From Erythroxylum novogranatense (Eukaryota; Streptophyta; Magnoliopsida; Malpighiales; Erythroxylaceae), in contig CM057224.1 in NCBI GenBank assembly GCA_029891385.1, positions 38,321,005 to 38,385,004 on the forward strand: DNA of 64,000 nucleotides, written 5' to 3'. The translations under genes were made by a program, and so were the position numbers. The notes under the pieces are model-generated. The model had not been told where the DNA came from. It saw only the letters and a program-made list of their open reading frames with translations, and ran no database searches. The stretch's first letter is position 1. Each line of letters begins with the position of its first letter. Positions 12,701 to 23,192 of this stretch are shown here, one piece after another.

Positions 12701-14427
12701 ATGCACTTTCTTTAAAAATCTGATGCTTTGCGTCCTGGTTTTAAGCATCTAAAAGAAATAATTTGGACAAACTTTCTTCTTGAAAATTGTTCCTCTAGAT
12801 CATACGAATCCAACGCCACTGACCGCGCTCAATTCGGATCAGAAACGAAGAAGTTATAGCCGAAATACTATCGGACCTTCACAAAATTCGAGACTGAACA
12901 TTAACATAACTTCAGTCCAGAAATAAACAATCTTAGGGATGAAATTAAATTTTGATCCCTTCACATGATTTGTAGCTCCATATCTTAAATTTATTTGGCC
13001 TTAAGAATCAACTCAATCGAAGTTGTACAGCTCCCGAAAATCGCAAAATACTGTACTATGTTCAGAAAATTATCCAACTTATAACCTATAACCAAATCTC
13101 TTATTTTGGTTCAATCAATCTCTTTCCATTTAATCTCCTAAAAATCATAATTCTTCATAAAAATGAAATTAATTGTCTTAGGAATCCAACGCTTTGAGAA
13201 TCAAATCAATCGGATGTCGGACGAAGGAATTATAAGCAAAAGATTACAAAAGGGATCGGATTAAAAATAAAGTAACGGAACTTCAAAACTGAACTTTCAA
13301 AAATCATATCTCTCGATACTCGGAATTTGACAAATTTGGTGTCAATAAAAAGATCAAAGGAAGCTCTACAACTTCCCTGAAGTACTCAAAATCAAATTAG
13401 GTCTCGAAAGAGGTCAAAACTTCAATCAAAGATTCTGTCCAAAACAGCTTTTCCTAAACGACTTCCAATTTTTAATCGCTCATAACTCCTAGCCCTGATA
13501 TCGAAAAATTGTAAACTTTATATCAATGGAAAGATAAAAATATCATCTAAAACTTTCATGAAGACCACTTACTCTAATTCAAACTAAATCCATACGACAA
13601 GTGGCCTCGAAGCATAGAACACACAAATCTATACTTAATAGCATTTTCAAAGCAAGCATATCTTCGGAAAATCATATCTCTCAATCTCGACATCAAAAAA
13701 TAGCAAACTTTATGTCCACAAAAAGCTCTCGACAGAGGCTACAATTTTCATGTTGATCATTTTCTCGAATTTTGCCTAAATCAAAAAGTCAAACTCCAAG
13801 CAAACTTTGACTTATCATAACTCTCACTTCCAATATCGAAAAATATCTAACTTTATGGCTACATAAAGCTCTTGACATAAACTACAAGTTTCCAGAAGAC
13901 AATTTTCTCAAATTTTGCCTCAAACAAAAAGTCAACTCTCAAGTCAAACTTTCTATCTCTAAAAGTCAACTTTCTTAATTTTTTTCAAATTCTCTCACTT
14001 TCTTTCTTTATTTCTTGATTTTCTACTAACTTTTCAATCAATTCATTCGCTTAAACTTTCATAACCCATACAAATCTCCACAATTATCAAATACATTGAA
14101 AACTCATAATTCTTTTCTCAAAATTTCCTTAAAGCATAAGTTCATCTATAACATAATACTTAAACAAAACACTCATTCAATTTTATTTACTATTTCTAAA
14201 TTCTAATTAAAGATCGGGGTCTAAATCAATGGTGAGAGGCGTCCACTTAAAGTGGAACAAAACTTTGAGGTCTTGGGTTCGAGCCGTGGCTCACCCTTGA
14301 CCAAAGAGGACAGTACTGATTAAGGTTGGATGCCGCGATATAACCCGCAAACACCCGCCGTGGTATAACCCGCAAACACACGCTGGGTGGAAAATGTTAG
14401 CCCAGGTGTGGGGGGTGGGGTCCAACA
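9779..14427 (-). mobile_element. Solo LTR, LARD-related family
   Basis: 4649 bp starting TGTTAGAACCC and ending GGGGTCCAACA, flanked by a perfect 5-bp target duplication TGTAT (9774-9778 and 14428-14432). It is colinear with the LARD LTR in layout but clearly diverged. There is no interior, primer site or second LTR, so it is a solo LTR left by recombination between two LTRs. A SINE-like unit is inserted about ten bases from its end. Confidence 0.85.
14225..14416 (+). mobile_element. SINE-like insertion at the end of the solo LTR
   Basis: A 192-bp unit flanked by GGGGTCTAA (14216-14224) and GGGGTCCAA (14417-14425), a 9-bp duplication with one mismatch. It includes GGTTCGAGCC at about 14277, a good match to a Pol III B box, about 45 bp after a GGTGAGAGG segment that could serve as an A box. 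The 3' half has two copies of a motif with GGTATAACCCGCAAACAC, the reverse complement of the core of the 82-bp mini-elements. Together these suggest a tRNA-derived SINE. The A box is weak and there is no poly-A tail. Confidence 0.55.
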
Positions 14428-14690
14428 TGTATTGTTTTTAAGTTAGATTGTTGTTGAGAATTTTGGGAGTTGTGTATTTTTGTATATTCGGATTTTGATA
14501 TTGATTTTGTATTATGGCTTGGAATGCCATTAAAGTTTGTAACAATTATTCATGATGGTAACGAGTTATGGAATTGTGTGTGGATATAGAATGTAAATTG
14601 TATATGGATGAAATGATATGAATGTGATTGATTGTGTTTGGATTCCAGACAGGAGGTCTGATGATTGTGATGATTGATCTGAATTGTTGA
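14428..14690 (+). repeat. Fragment of the opposite-orientation LTR (right half)
   Basis: Continuation of 9089-9778 after the solo LTR. It includes a GATTCCAGACAGGAGGTCTGATG block, the reverse-complement counterpart of the block near 10410-10435 in the solo LTR. Its right end is unclear because it runs into CACTA sequence without a recognisable LTR terminus. Confidence 0.45.
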
Positions 14691-15047
14691 AGTACTTTTT
14701 GTATATGACCAAATACAAGAAACAATTCAGCGACAATCTCAGGGAGAACGAGTTGTTGATGAGAGACAGGCATATTTTGATGCAATGGGGGGTAGGACAA
14801 TCGTGGAAGGATCTTCGGGCTAGGCTCATTTGGGAACACATGTTATTTACACTCCCTTACGTCCAATACAGCAGCATAAAGTAGATGGCTGACAGTGGAA
14901 CGTATCCATCAACTTGAGAGCACAGTGCAGGCCTTGACAAATCAGTTGTAACAGACAATGGAGTGCATGACCAAGCTCCAAAATGACATGAAGCACTTGA
15001 ACAGGAGGGTTAGAGACTCAGACCATCCACGCTCACCAGGACAATAA
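14684..15047 (+). pseudogene. Remnant of CACTA transposase-associated coding, C-terminal part
   Basis: Two blocks are visible. An ORF at 14684-14884 has a charged stretch. A frame at 14895-15047 encodes a heptad-like coiled coil (starting VERIHQLESTVQALTNQL) with one in-frame TAA in the middle, ending in a Ser/Pro-rich tail. Such a C-terminal coiled coil is typical of the plant Ptta/En/Spm transposase family. The frame is interrupted and lacks the catalytic part, so it cannot make an active enzyme. Assignment rests on this pattern plus the CACTA-like subterminal repeats directly downstream. Confidence 0.5.
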
Positions 15048-15714
15048 GATTGTTGTAGATATTTGGTTTGAATTTATGTACAATTGAATGTTTGTATTAT
15101 CAATGAAATTGTTTTCCTTTATATGATCAATAAATTTTCTATTTAAAAAAATTAAATATATAAACAAATCAAAAAATTATACACAGATAATTTATAGCTG
15201 TTGAAATTATCCAAATCAAATTTAATGTTAAGATTTTAAAAAAGAAAATACTTACAGACGAAATTGTGGTAAATTGATGGAATTGTGTATTATCGTTTGG
15301 TAAGTTAAGTCACAATTACCAACGATTGGTAGTAAACCGTAGATAAATGTTTAGGTTTTTTACTGATGAATGTTTGGTTTCCATCCATAATTTGAGTGAT
15401 ATTTATCGACGGTTATTAGCAAACTGTCGGCATAAGTTCACATTTTTAATGTGCATTCACCGGCAATTTATCACGAACCGTCTATATCCATACTGACAGA
15501 GACGATTCTTTCCATCAGTAAAATCACTGACTGTAGGTGTGTACCGTTGGTATATTTACTAACGGAAACAACATTCTATCAACAACATTAGCGATGCCTA
15601 ATTTCACGATGATTTTTTTCATCGGTAAATATCGTTGCAAAATTTAATTACCGATGGAAAGTTACCATTTTTTGTCAATAAGTTCCGTCGGTAAACGACA
15701 TTTTTCTTATAGTA
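14690..15714 (+). mobile_element. 3' end of a CACTA (En/Spm) DNA transposon
   Basis: The right boundary TTTTCTTATAGTA (about 15701-15713) matches the CACTA terminus TTTTCTTGTAGTG with decay. The 400 bp before it hold many short direct and inverted copies of an ACCGACGG/CCGTCGGTA-like word, as expected for CACTA subterminal repeats. Upstream is the C-terminal coding of a transposase-like protein. The 5' end and most of the transposase are absent, so this is a truncated remnant. Confidence 0.7.
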
Positions 15715-17466
15715 CAATACGGGTTTATGATAGTCCATATTTGACCAATACTCCTATTTTTCTCCAAGTTTTTGACATTTTTTAGTTATAATAATATCCT
15801 TAATAAAGTTTTTGCTCTTTGAATTAGATTTTAAATGACTCCAATTTCACCTTAATGTGACAATTATGGAGAAAGTGACACTTAAATTCATTATTTCTCT
15901 TTAAAATCATCACTTAGTTAAACTTCATAAATATGCAAAATATAGACGTATTAAAATTTTCACAATTTACTCATTTCTTTCCCTTAAGCAATTGACAACA
16001 AAAAACCCTAATTAACTAAACACTCCTAACTAGAAACAAGAATTAGTTCCAATTTTGTAAGTATGAAATGACATTTAACATACACTACAAGCCTTTAAAC
16101 CCCTAGGCATCTATAATGGAGGAATTATAGTTTGAATGATACCCACCGATATTAATATGAACATATTAGTTAGTTTCACAATTAATAATATAAGATATAC
16201 ATATTCAAGAGTCAATTAAATCGCCAAACTTAAACACTTAATATTTCTTAGGAAAAAGGGATTATTTTTCCCCCTAACATTTTGAAAAATGTCTATTGTT
16301 ATAACCCCTTAATTATAAAATGGAATAATTTGCCTCTAAATTGTCACTTTGTTAGGTTTTCATTAATTAGTTGGACGTAGCAACCTTGTTATGAGGGGAA
16401 ACGTGGCTTGACAAATAGGTCAACATGCTATCTGACAGCCAGCAAGTCATTTATTATTTAATTTATTTTTTAAAAAATTTACTTTTTAAAATTAAAATTG
16501 TATTTTGATTAATAAAAAAACCCAATATCCCAAATTGTCTCTTTCTTAACCACTCTTTGCTTTGATTGAACCCCAAATTAACCCCTAATATCTGTGAATA
16601 CTCGTTCTTCCCCATCATCTCAATTTGTTAATTAATTGACCTATAAAATATGCTCCATCTTTAAACCATAAAACGCATTGAAACCTATTCTTGTGTACTA
16701 TGTTTAGAGGTATTGAAGCCGGGTAATCACACATTTGGCTACTCTAGTCTTTTTCTTGTTCTTGTACACTCTATTCAGGATTGTGCACGCTTCACTGTTT
16801 TTTCCCCTTTATTTATTTTGTCCTCGTTAAACTTCTTGTCCAATCTATTTCTAACGTGGGTAGATATGCTTTGCGTGTGTATTAGTGAGCGTGCCTCCCC
16901 AATCTTGTGTATTACATTTAACGAATTTTGCTTTAACTAACAACAAATATTTGTATATACTTTAATGCTTTATTGATTGATGGTTATGTTTCCTGTGACA
17001 CATTGATGGTTATGTTTCCTGTGACACATTGATGGTTATTTCTTGCTAATTGATCGTTATTTCTATGTTTTTGATTGATGGTTACGTTTCTTGGAATAAT
17101 TTGAGATTGTTGATGATTGTTTTTGCCGTGACATCAAAGTTCCTTAAAGTGTATCAGAAGAGACATGGTTCTTAGGAAAGCAATTTTGGCATGTCCACTT
17201 GCACATAAGATAAGGCGGTCGGGCGAGCCAGGATTATTCCTCGGTGGAAGAGGCTTGTAGTACTCAGCTCTATGAACATGCTCAAATGCTTTTGAACAAG
17301 GAAAAGAAGATACCTAACCTCCGCCACCATTTTGAGCTAAGAACCCAAACTTAGATCTTTACCTTAACAATCTCTTTACCACCAAAATCAATTCGCAACC
17401 TTCATAAAATTTCTCTTAACCTAAAACCATATCGAATGTTGTCACTTGTATTTCTAACCAATAATT
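15715..17466. other. Low-repeat intergenic DNA upstream of the NHL gene
   Basis: AT-rich sequence not obviously shared with other parts of the window. It holds the 5' flank of the gene at 17467. Positions 16977-17040 have a short tandem repeat. I see no convincing second gene: an ORF at 16713-16940 has no recognisable domain. A TATA box cannot be assigned with confidence. Confidence 0.5.
16977..17040. repeat. 26-bp tandem repeat, about 2.5 copies
   Basis: Two exact copies of a 26-bp unit starting TTGATGGTTATGTTTCCTGT (16977-17002 and 17003-17028) and a partial third. Degenerate copies continue to about 17095. Confidence 0.85.
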
Positions 17467-18060
17467 ATGAAGAAGCTAACTTCACAAAGAAAAACAAATC
17501 CCTTCTGGTGGTTCGTCGCAGCCATCTGCACCGTCATATCCTTGGCCGTGATCCTTGCCGGCATCATCGTGTTCGTTGGATACTTAATCATCCATCCCAG
17601 AGTGCCAGTGATCAGCGTGGTCGATGCCCACTTGGACCAGTTCCAATACGACATAGCCGGAATACTTGTAACTCAAGTAAACATCGTTGTGAGGTCAAGG
17701 AACGATAACACGAAAGCTCATGCAAGCTTCTCAGATTTGAAGCTTACCCTTATCTTCGAAGGCATGGAAATAGCTAAACTGGTTGCAGAATCCTACGACG
17801 TGAAGAAGAATGACTCGTTGGATTTTAACTATGTGGCGACTTCAACGCCTGTGCCACTCAATCCAGAGCAAATGGAAGATGTTGGCGTATACTTGAACCA
17901 GGATCGAGTTAAGTTTGAACTGAAAGGGCATGTGAGAGCTCGTTGGAGAGTAGGACTTCTTGGGTCAGTTAAGTTCTGGTGTCATTTGAATTGTCAGCTC
18001 CTTTTTCGTAGATCAGATGGAAGCTATATACCCTCTCGTTGCACTTCCAAAGCTAAATAA
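17467..18060 (+). CDS. NDR1/HIN1-like (NHL) LEA_2-domain membrane protein
   Basis: Intact intronless 197-aa protein. Residues 1-12 are basic and cytosolic. Residues 13-42 form one strong membrane segment (WWFVAAICTVISLAVILAGI...). Residues about 65-175 form an LEA_2-type beta domain, and the tail ends in the Ser/Cys/Lys-rich pattern common in NHL proteins (GSYIPSRCTSKAK). NHL proteins are small plant membrane proteins linked to pathogen response and senescence; NDR1 and the YLS9 group are known members. The usual NPN-type motif at the start of the domain is replaced here by SRNDNTKAHASF. The start is secure: an in-frame TAA lies 12 bp upstream (17455-17457). The length suits the family. It is the only host gene I can support in the window, flanked by a CACTA remnant and by the large retrotransposon nest. 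The exact NHL subgroup cannot be told without alignment. Confidence 0.9.
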   Translation: MKKLTSQRKTNPFWWFVAAICTVISLAVILAGIIVFVGYLIIHPRVPVISVVDAHLDQFQYDIAGILVTQVNIVVRSRNDNTKAHASFSDLKLTLIFEGMEIAKLVAESYDVKKNDSLDFNYVATSTPVPLNPEQMEDVGVYLNQDRVKFELKGHVRARWRVGLLGSVKFWCHLNCQLLFRRSDGSYIPSRCTSKAK

Positions 18061-19080
18061 CGATCTCTTAAGTCTTTCTATTTTTGGATAAAAATATAGT
18101 TTTACCTCGTTGCCGGCAACATTTGATCAGGTACTCTTTTCCCTGCTCTTTCAGTTTCTTTTCTTCTTTCTTTAAGAACACATTCAGTATTAGTCCCTAG
18201 TCACCCAATAATAAGATGTTCACTCATTCCTTATTTTCTAACGTTAATTATATGCAATAACTTGGATGGTATTAGACATATTACGTAAGAATATATTAAT
18301 TTTCATTTATTTAAAATTTAGTTATTCTGCGTATGTTATTTAAAACTTTTAATGTAAGAAGTTCAATATGTAAATAAAGTAATATACGTTGAAAGTTGGA
18401 CTAAATTAACCTTGTATACAGATTCTATGGTTAATCAAATACTATTATAGAATAATGTAAACAAATTATAAAAAGAATTAAGAGCAAAAGGGTATAAGGG
18501 AACCTGAACCATTAAAAAAAAAGAAGACATTACAAGAAAACGGGTATAAGGTACCATGAACCATATATAAACTGTTCGTACATATGCAAGACCCATGCAA
18601 CAAAACAGTAGAAAAAAGAAAAGAAACCAAACTTACCTTTGGCTTTCTATGTACGTTTCTTCCTTATACTGATAGATCTTTTACAACTTTGGTCGCTTTT
18701 CCTTTTTCTTATGTGCTTCATGTTCAGGAATCAGGATATAGATAGCCAATGACCACGCCTTTGACGCTAAGTTTCTCATCAAATTAAACCAAATAAAGTT
18801 CACACTCTTGGATTTATCTTTATATTTTATTTTTAAATTTAACAAAAAAAATCATATTGTTAAATAGATAGGTATTATTTAGTTATTTATATTCAATACC
18901 AATACAATATGATTTATGGGAAAGAGTACATTTAACATTAGAATGAAGGTTGACCATAGAGAGGGCTAAAGAAAGATGAACCAGAACATTTGACAAATAG
19001 TCACTCATGCATATGACAAGATCTCCTTACTCACTTTCATGTGGAATAATGTAAACACAGTCAATCACACTTTTGGCTCT
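18061..19080. other. Downstream flank of the NHL gene
   Basis: About 1 kb of AT-rich DNA. A possible poly(A) signal AATAATAAG lies near 18206. The rest shows no gene, RNA gene or repeat I can recognise. Element A begins at 19086 after its target duplication AATAC. Confidence 0.5.
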
Positions 19081-19528
19081 AATACTGTAGCGCCTCCTTA
19101 TCATAAAGTAGCCACCGGAACCTCCGTAGGTCATTCCGGTACATATCTTACGATAAGAGACCACTACTGACAACCACCGCTAAACTCTCCATGGCATCAC
19201 AATAATAAAACAGAAATGAGAAATTGATAAATTTTTAAAACCAAATTGTATTTTATTTCATTTACTCAAACTTAGAAATTTACAAACTGTCAGTATTTTC
19301 AGTCTATACAATCCTTCAAAACACTTTACATTAAGTACTATACAATAAGGCACAAAGAACAGTTCTAACTATAAGTCTCTAAAAGAAATCTCAGCTGACC
19401 GACCTTTGAGCCATAACCTCTCTCGCCAATCCGATGTCCAAGGCTCTACAGTCCTGAGGGAGCTAACAGTCTACTCTTAACCTTGAAAAATATATTGCAA
19501 TTTTGGATGAGTTTGCGAGCTCAATAAG

Positions 19529-19547
19529 GAACCATCATTGATGGTTC
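19529..19547. promoter_or_regulatory. Conserved LTR palindrome (element A, left copy)
   Basis: GAACCATCA and TGATGGTTC around a single T. Equivalent palindromes with core AACCATC...GATGGTT sit at 48466-48482 (A), 25512-25528 and 43231-43247 (B), 33063-33079 and 40539-40555 (C), and a weaker form at 57217-57233 (solo LTR F). All follow or face the phrase TTTGCGAACTCA. The role is unknown. Confidence 0.6.
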
Positions 19548-19871
19548 GCCAATTCATGCATCACATAAGCATGTTCCAAAGAATCAGCAAATATAGTGGT
19601 AATATTGAGCTCAAGAATCACACAATCATATACAAAGAAAAGTCATTTCTGTATTCATTCCAAAGATGCAATACACATGTGACTCTTTACCGCTTTTATT
19701 TCAAGTGTTATGACCGAGCGCTTAAACAATGAATCGAATCGAGAGACGCGTCTGGAGGATTATCTCCCTTCGAGCTCTAGGCTCGTTTTTAGTTTCAGTG
19801 GCGACTCGGTTCACAATTATTTTTATCCGTTTATGCATCTGTGTATGAAATGCCTATGCTCAATTGAATAG

Positions 19872-19945
19872 TTAATTAACAGTCCATAATGCACAATTAA
19901 CAGTCCATAAGTCACAATTAACAGTCCATAAGTCACAATTAATCA
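19872..19945. repeat. About 21-bp tandem repeat in A LTR
   Basis: Three imperfect copies of ACAATTAACAGTCCATAAGT. The same array is at about 48806-48880 in the other LTR. Confidence 0.8.
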
Positions 19946-22852
19946 CAGTAATCCCAATAAGGGCAAACAAGTCACACAATTTACACATTCCTGATTACGC
20001 CATTATCCAATATTAGACAAATAATAATTAAGAAACCCATCTAGGTTACTCATCTATTACTTCCGAGCTAATGCTGGGAAGTCTCTGCTACGTCGGTCGA
20101 TCGACGCTCCAATTGTGCCTCTATAATAATCAGAGAAGATAACTATTACTAATTGTCCAATCAGAACGAGTTAATGATGTATACGTAACAATTAAAAGGT
20201 GTGCAATGCATGTACATGATATTCCCGGCCCTAAACCAAACTTTTTCATCATAAAAATTTGCCTAAAAATTAGAAATCTAATGGCGCTAACTGTACTCAA
20301 TTCGAACCTCTATAGGTCCAAAAATAAATAAAACAGTAACCAGAAAACAATAAACCGGACCCACGTCAATTTTCCGTCCAAAAATTTCCAATCTTTCAGA
20401 AAATAAAATAAAATATTCTATGAATATGATGCCTCCAGAATCAGGTCAATCGGACGTTGGACGGAAAACTTATTCCCAAAAGAACACAAAAAAATCAAAT
20501 AAAATTATATATATATATATTGCCCATATTTCCTTCTCTTTTTCTTATTTTCAAACCGAGCTTCAAACACCTATAACTCTTTGCACACAATTCAGAAAAT
20601 TATAAACCATATCTCGTTGGAAAGATCATGAAAACCTATACAAGTTTCATGAAGGCCATAAAAATCAACTTCACCCCTAAGGATGTCAAAAATCCAATTA
20701 AACCTACTGCCTAATCAATGGGTTCTAAAACAGTACAGTATCTTGTAAATTCAATAACTTCTCATTTCCTTTGTCAAAAATTACACAATAAATATGTTCA
20801 GAAAGATCCCAATGTTATCTACAGCTTTCATGAACAACCAGAAATCAAATTCATTTGTTAACTAGGCCAAAAAATTCACCAAAGCATCTGCCCACTGGAA
20901 TTTCCCAATCTGAACAGTACATTTCAAAGCAGCATATCTCCTAGCACAAATGTCAGAACAATCACTACCTTATATCATTGGAAAGATAAGATCTCATACT
21001 TCAATTTTGATGAAGGATTAAAAATCCAATTCCATCCGTAACAAGTTTAAAACTGCCAAACAAGTGACTGATCAGGGCAGCAGTTAAAAACCTAATGCAG
21101 GTTCAGTTTTTGAAAACTCATAACTCCCAAATCTGATCTCCAAAAATCACATGCGATTTACCATTTTTAAGATAATTTCTTCCTTTACAACTCTTAGGAA
21201 GATCACTCAAGCCAATTCAATTGACAGAAATTGCTAAAATTGCTTCCAATCAGAATGCTCACAAATTTGACACTTAGGCTAGGTTTCACCACAATGTACA
21301 AAATCAGTCAATAGTTAACAGTAGATATCTCTCAATATACATATCGAAAAATTACAAAATCAGTGGCAATGGAAACCTAACAATATAGGCTTCAACTCTC
21401 ATGAAGACCATTTTTATCAATTCCTTCTAAATTAATTTAGAAAAATCATCAAAACACTTAGGTCATTGATTCAGTTACTGTTCATACAGACATCAATAGT
21501 AACTTTCTCAGACAAAATTCACAATCTTAAGGCTAAAATTAGAAAACACCTATTTCACACAAAAATGTAGCCAACAAGCCAATGTTTTATTTGGCATAAA
21601 CTTCACCTCGTTTTCATAACCACACAATGAGTTATGCTCAAAACAGTACAGTAGGTCAAAAACCAATTTTCAGCTTTACTACTCAAATACACTTCCTATC
21701 ATGCCAATTGAACTTCTACTACCATAAGCATCCCAATTGGACACAAAATCAGTCCCTAGATCATTCCTACACTCACTTAGACCCATAGTCAAAATTTTGC
21801 AGTATGAAACTCTTAATTTCTATGCAAGATTAGTCATCAATATTCAATCCAAATTCAAGCTAAAACCAATCTAAACCATGTTCATTCACTTACCCTCACA
21901 CAACATACATTTATACCCAAATAATCAAGCCATAGGTTTCATGAAATTCATGCATCATAAATCATATTTAATGCACCATAACTCCAAATGAATGCATCTA
22001 ACAACTATGATTCATTAAATAAACAACCAAAGCCTAAAACAAAAGCTTACCTAATCAAGTTTTCCCTCTTCAAAACTACACCAACTTCTCCGCTTTCTCT
22101 ACTTTTTAATCCTCATACATGGTTGTCATCATGGCAAGGAGGTAGAAGGTTTAAGTTTGCAAGCATATAAGGAAGGCTCTTAAGGTGGGAGGAAGTAACT
22201 TAAAGAAGGAGAAAAAAATCAATGGAGATGAAAAAGGAAAGGAAGGTTTTCGGATGGGGACGAAAAAAAGCAAGAAACTTGGCCTTTAAATCAATGAAGT
22301 TGCCGTAGTCATTAGCTAGGAACAAGACAAAAGCATTAAAACTCCTTAGGACAAGTGTCATCTTGAAGAAAAGACAAAATAAAGATAAGACAAAATATGT
22401 AATAGGATTATTAAGAACCCTAATGAGAAATTTGACCCATCCAAGTCCAATGGTCCAAATTTCAATCCTAAAATAATATACCCAATATTGTAGTGCCATT
22501 GAACAGCAATTTTCGATACCAAAAATCAACCGGTTCACCGCTTGGCGATTTTTTCGGTCCAGGAATTTTCTCCGGAAAATTCCAAAAAAATTTCTAAAAA
22601 TCCCTTAAAATATAAAACACTCAATGGCGCGCTCAGAATAATTTTTCAAATGCAAGAACCACGTTAATCACAGTAAAACTACATTAGGCACAAAAATCGG
22701 GGATGTCATGTATGCATGTACAGTTATTTCATGTGCACAAAATTCACTGTGTACCAATACTAGTATGCATGAACAGTCCTAATGAAGCCCAATCACTCTC
22801 ATCCTATGCCAAATTACTATTCTACCCTTCCCGTTGAGGGTGGGATGTTACA

Positions 22853-22866
22853 ATTCTCCCTCCTAA
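22853..22866 (-). other. Polypurine tract of element A
   Basis: Minus-strand TTAGGAGGGAGAAT next to the LTR edge at 22852. The palindrome AAAATTTCG-TCCG-CGAAATTTT follows at 22869-22890. Confidence 0.75.
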
Positions 22867-23192
22867 AAAAAATTTCGTCCGCGAAATTTTTACCTGATTG
22901 GTCGAATAGATGAGGATATTTTTTCCTTATATGCTCCTCGGTCTCCCAAGTGGCTTCCTCAGTCGAGTGGTTTCTCCAGATAACTTTCACCAATAGGATA
23001 CTCTTATTCCTCAACTGTTTAACCTGTGACCTGACAATCTGGATCAGCTCCTCAACATAACTCAGATTACTAGCAACCTCAATCTCTTAAGCCGGTATCA
23101 CATGTGTCGGATCTGATCGATATCTGCGGAGCATACTCACATGGAAGATATCATGCAACTGAGACATCTCGGTCGGTAATGTCAACCTATAG
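22867..23192 (-). pseudogene. Element A pol, C-terminal end with chromodomain
   Basis: Minus-strand coding that continues the frame cut at 43678 by insertion of B. It encodes the end of the integrase C-terminal region and a chromodomain-like segment (LVKVIWRNHSTEEATWETEE), ending near a YPHLF motif as in B and C. Chromodomains of this group are thought to direct integration to certain chromatin. An in-frame TAG interrupts it between the HVIPA and EIEVAS stretches, where C has CAG. TATAG, the target duplication of B, lies at 23188-23192. Confidence 0.8.

Larger units (their letters stand above)
19086..22852 (-). repeat. Element A, 3' LTR
   Basis: 3767 bp, colinear with 48020-51789 apart from scattered substitutions and small indels. 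It contains a three-copy tandem repeat (19872-19945), a palindrome at 19529-19547 and a TA microsatellite near 20507-20520. Several ORFs inside recur in the sister LTR and have no known domains. Confidence 0.92.

Noticed and set aside
14263..14290. tRNA gene, because of a B-box-like GGTTCGAGCC
   Set aside because: No cloverleaf can be drawn around it; acceptor and anticodon arms are absent. Better explained as a SINE head.
16713..16940. 75-aa ORF in the low-repeat interval
   Set aside because: Hydrophobic, no recognisable domain, no partner exon; likely chance in AT-rich DNA.
22200..22538. 112-aa minus-strand ORF near the edge of the A LTR
   Set aside because: The same region in the other LTR (about 51140-51480) does not keep the frame; LTR sequence.
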